A stretch of DNA of 6,709 bases from Chloroflexota bacterium (GTDB lineage Bacteria; Chloroflexota; Dehalococcoidia; Tepidiformales; Tepidiformaceae). The stretch spans positions 1-6,709 of the forward strand of contig JAKALX010000204.1 in NCBI GenBank assembly GCA_021823905.1, written 5' to 3'. The notes beneath the pieces were generated by a model. That model searched no databases. It had not been told where the DNA came from and was given only the letters and a program-made list of their open reading frames with translations. The position numbers were made by a program, and so were the translations under genes. The stretch's first letter is position 1, and every line of letters starts with the position of its first letter. Below are positions 5,736 to 6,709 of this stretch, one piece after another.

Positions 5736-6596
5736 ATGGAGCACGAGGGATTCTGGATGCTTGTTGGCACGGCCGGTGCTAGTCTCGCAGGTCTAACGTT
5801 TGTCGGTCTGTCGGTTTTTCAAGGCGGGGCATCCTCATTGAGACAGAAAGGGAAGACCCTCGGCCTACATGGACCGCTTGGTGAACCACTGCTCATTCGC
5901 GCGGTCCTGGGCCTCGCACTTCTCCTTAGCCCTCTCGGCATGGCGGCAGGCGTGCTTGCGGGCGACCGAACCTTCCCCCTCGTCGGTTTTCAGATCGCGT
6001 TGGTCCTTGGGGTACTGCTTATCTGGCTGGGCATAGTCCGGAGAGGCAGACGAGATCATTCCGCGCCAGTAGCCGGTACGCGATGTGTGCCCGACCTCGT
6101 GTCCACCGTGACGCTGATACTTGCGCCATCGGTACTGTTTTGTGGAGAGTCCTGGGGCCTGCCGAACGGGGGGCTACTCACGGAATCGGCGGTCCTGGTA
6201 TCGCTGCTGGGCGGAGTGGGGTTGGCGGTGTGGACGCTACTGCTCCCAGATTGGCACAGGACCTTCTTCCTGAAGAGCGAGAAACTTGCTGCTAATCTCG
6301 CGAAGGACCGGCAGAACCTCGAGAGGACCGTCACTTCCGAATTGGAATATCGGCTCACTCCAGAAGTAAGACTAAGAACGAAGAGCTTTCGGGAGCTCGT
6401 TCAGAAGCTCGAGATGACGACGGATCCGGTGTCACTCTCGGCGGTTGAGGACTATGGGCGCGAACGAGACGCCATCTGGCCAAAGCTCGAGGCTGCCCTG
6501 AGGCAGATCCGGACCCCCAAGGGCCAACTGGTGGAAAAGACCGACAGCAACATCGATGAGAGCTCATCGCCGCTGGAATCCGGGCTGCGTTCCTAG
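5736..6596 (+). CDS. Predicted five-pass membrane protein of unknown function
   Basis: I do not recognise a named family for this 286-residue protein. Hydrophobic segments lie at about 7-28, 52-74, 81-100, 119-136 and 150-170. Positive charges flank them at RQKGK (36-40), VRRGRRDH (101-108) and the region after 170, which predicts the N-terminus outside and a cytoplasmic C-terminal tail of about 115 residues. The first segment, GTAGASLAGLTFVGLSV, has small-residue spacing suited to tight helix packing. The tail is charged and probably helical or coiled (about 175-255), and its last 20 or so residues look disordered. It has no ATP-binding cassette motif and no obvious protease motif. It follows the peptide gene by 137 bases on the same strand, so export, immunity or membrane anchoring for the peptide product are reasonable guesses. 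The start is ATG 5736, supported by GAGGAG at 5723-5728. The stop lies two bases before the sequence that starts to resemble uvrB. Confidence 0.75.
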   Translation: MEHEGFWMLVGTAGASLAGLTFVGLSVFQGGASSLRQKGKTLGLHGPLGEPLLIRAVLGLALLLSPLGMAAGVLAGDRTFPLVGFQIALVLGVLLIWLGIVRRGRRDHSAPVAGTRCVPDLVSTVTLILAPSVLFCGESWGLPNGGLLTESAVLVSLLGGVGLAVWTLLLPDWHRTFFLKSEKLAANLAKDRQNLERTVTSELEYRLTPEVRLRTKSFRELVQKLEMTTDPVSLSAVEDYGRERDAIWPKLEAALRQIRTPKGQLVEKTDSNIDESSSPLESGLRS

Positions 6597-6598
6597 CA

Positions 6599-6709
6599 GA
6601 GCGTCAGACTGCAGTCTGCGGCGACGCCGGGGCCGTACGAGCTCGAGCACTGCGAGGGCGAGGTCGTCGAGCAGCTCATCCGCCCGACCGGCCTGCTCGA
6701 CCCGGAGAT
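6599..6709 (+). pseudogene. uvrB: 5'-truncated internal uvrB segment, continues past the window
   Basis: From about 6621 the frame reads ATPGPYELE, then EGEVVEQLIRPTGLLDPE, a clear match to the middle of UvrB; E. coli UvrB has VSATPGNYELE and VVRPTGLLDP around residues 400-430 of about 670. It begins at helicase motif III (the SAT motif), so at least the first 400 codons are missing. Upstream the match decays: bases 6599-6616, in a shifted frame, read E-R-Q-T-A-V, reminiscent of the residues that precede VSATPG, and 6614-6626 looks like a V-S-A-T coding stretch with one extra G at 6618. The clean frame is closed by the TAG at 6594-6596 and contains no start codon at a sensible place. With uvrB's true 3' end at 1-137, this is a second, broken or displaced copy. 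Whether it continues to a normal uvrB stop lies beyond the window. Confidence 0.8.
6605..6618. repeat. 14-bp perfect palindrome at the island-uvrB junction
   Basis: CAGACTGCAGTCTG is its own reverse complement across all 14 bases. It sits between the last island gene's stop (6594-6596) and the first clean uvrB codons (about 6621). It could be a recombination or integration core, a protein-binding site or a scar of end joining. Confidence 0.55.

Noticed and set aside
1..6709. CRISPR array, tRNA, transposase or integrase
   Set aside because: I saw no regularly spaced repeats, no tRNA-like cloverleaf and no recombinase motifs on either strand, so mobility cannot be assigned to a known element type.

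Overview
The window is GC-rich bacterial DNA with every gene on the + strand. It looks like a roughly 6.5 kb accessory island lodged at the DNA-repair gene uvrB. The left edge (1-137) is the 3' end of uvrB, encoding the C-terminal UVR domain. The right edge (about 6599-6709) is again uvrB sequence, but from the middle of the protein, beginning near helicase motif III and running off the window. The host phylum cannot be named from this; high GC and a GC-rich UvrB fit many lineages.

Region 1 (317-3899) is a compact three-gene restriction-modification-like operon with overlapping stop/start codons. It encodes a 690-residue protein with an N-terminal GHKL (MutL/MORC/Hsp90-type) ATPase and a C-terminal PD-(D/E)xK-like nuclease domain, a 364-residue C5-cytosine DNA methyltransferase with all main motifs, and a 139-residue Vsr-type mismatch endonuclease that should repair the T:G mismatches 5-methylcytosine creates. 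No stand-alone restriction enzyme is present, so the ATPase-nuclease is the likely restriction effector.

Region 2 (4023-6596) is a probable RiPP (ribosomally made, post-translationally modified peptide) cassette. It encodes a radical SAM enzyme with a textbook SPASM domain, a 49-residue precursor-like peptide whose last 18 residues hold six cysteines in the pattern C-x-C-x-C-x5-C-C-x-C, and a predicted five-pass membrane protein of unknown family. The peptide gene overlaps the enzyme gene by 26 bases and has a very strong ribosome binding site. It is the most novel item here. Codon use in the first part of the radical SAM gene is visibly less GC-biased than in Region 1, which suggests the two modules have separate origins.

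Together the window reads as a defence module plus a peptide-modification module inserted at uvrB. The uvrB arrangement suggests either an element that supplied a replacement 3' end of the gene or a partial duplication that brackets the island.
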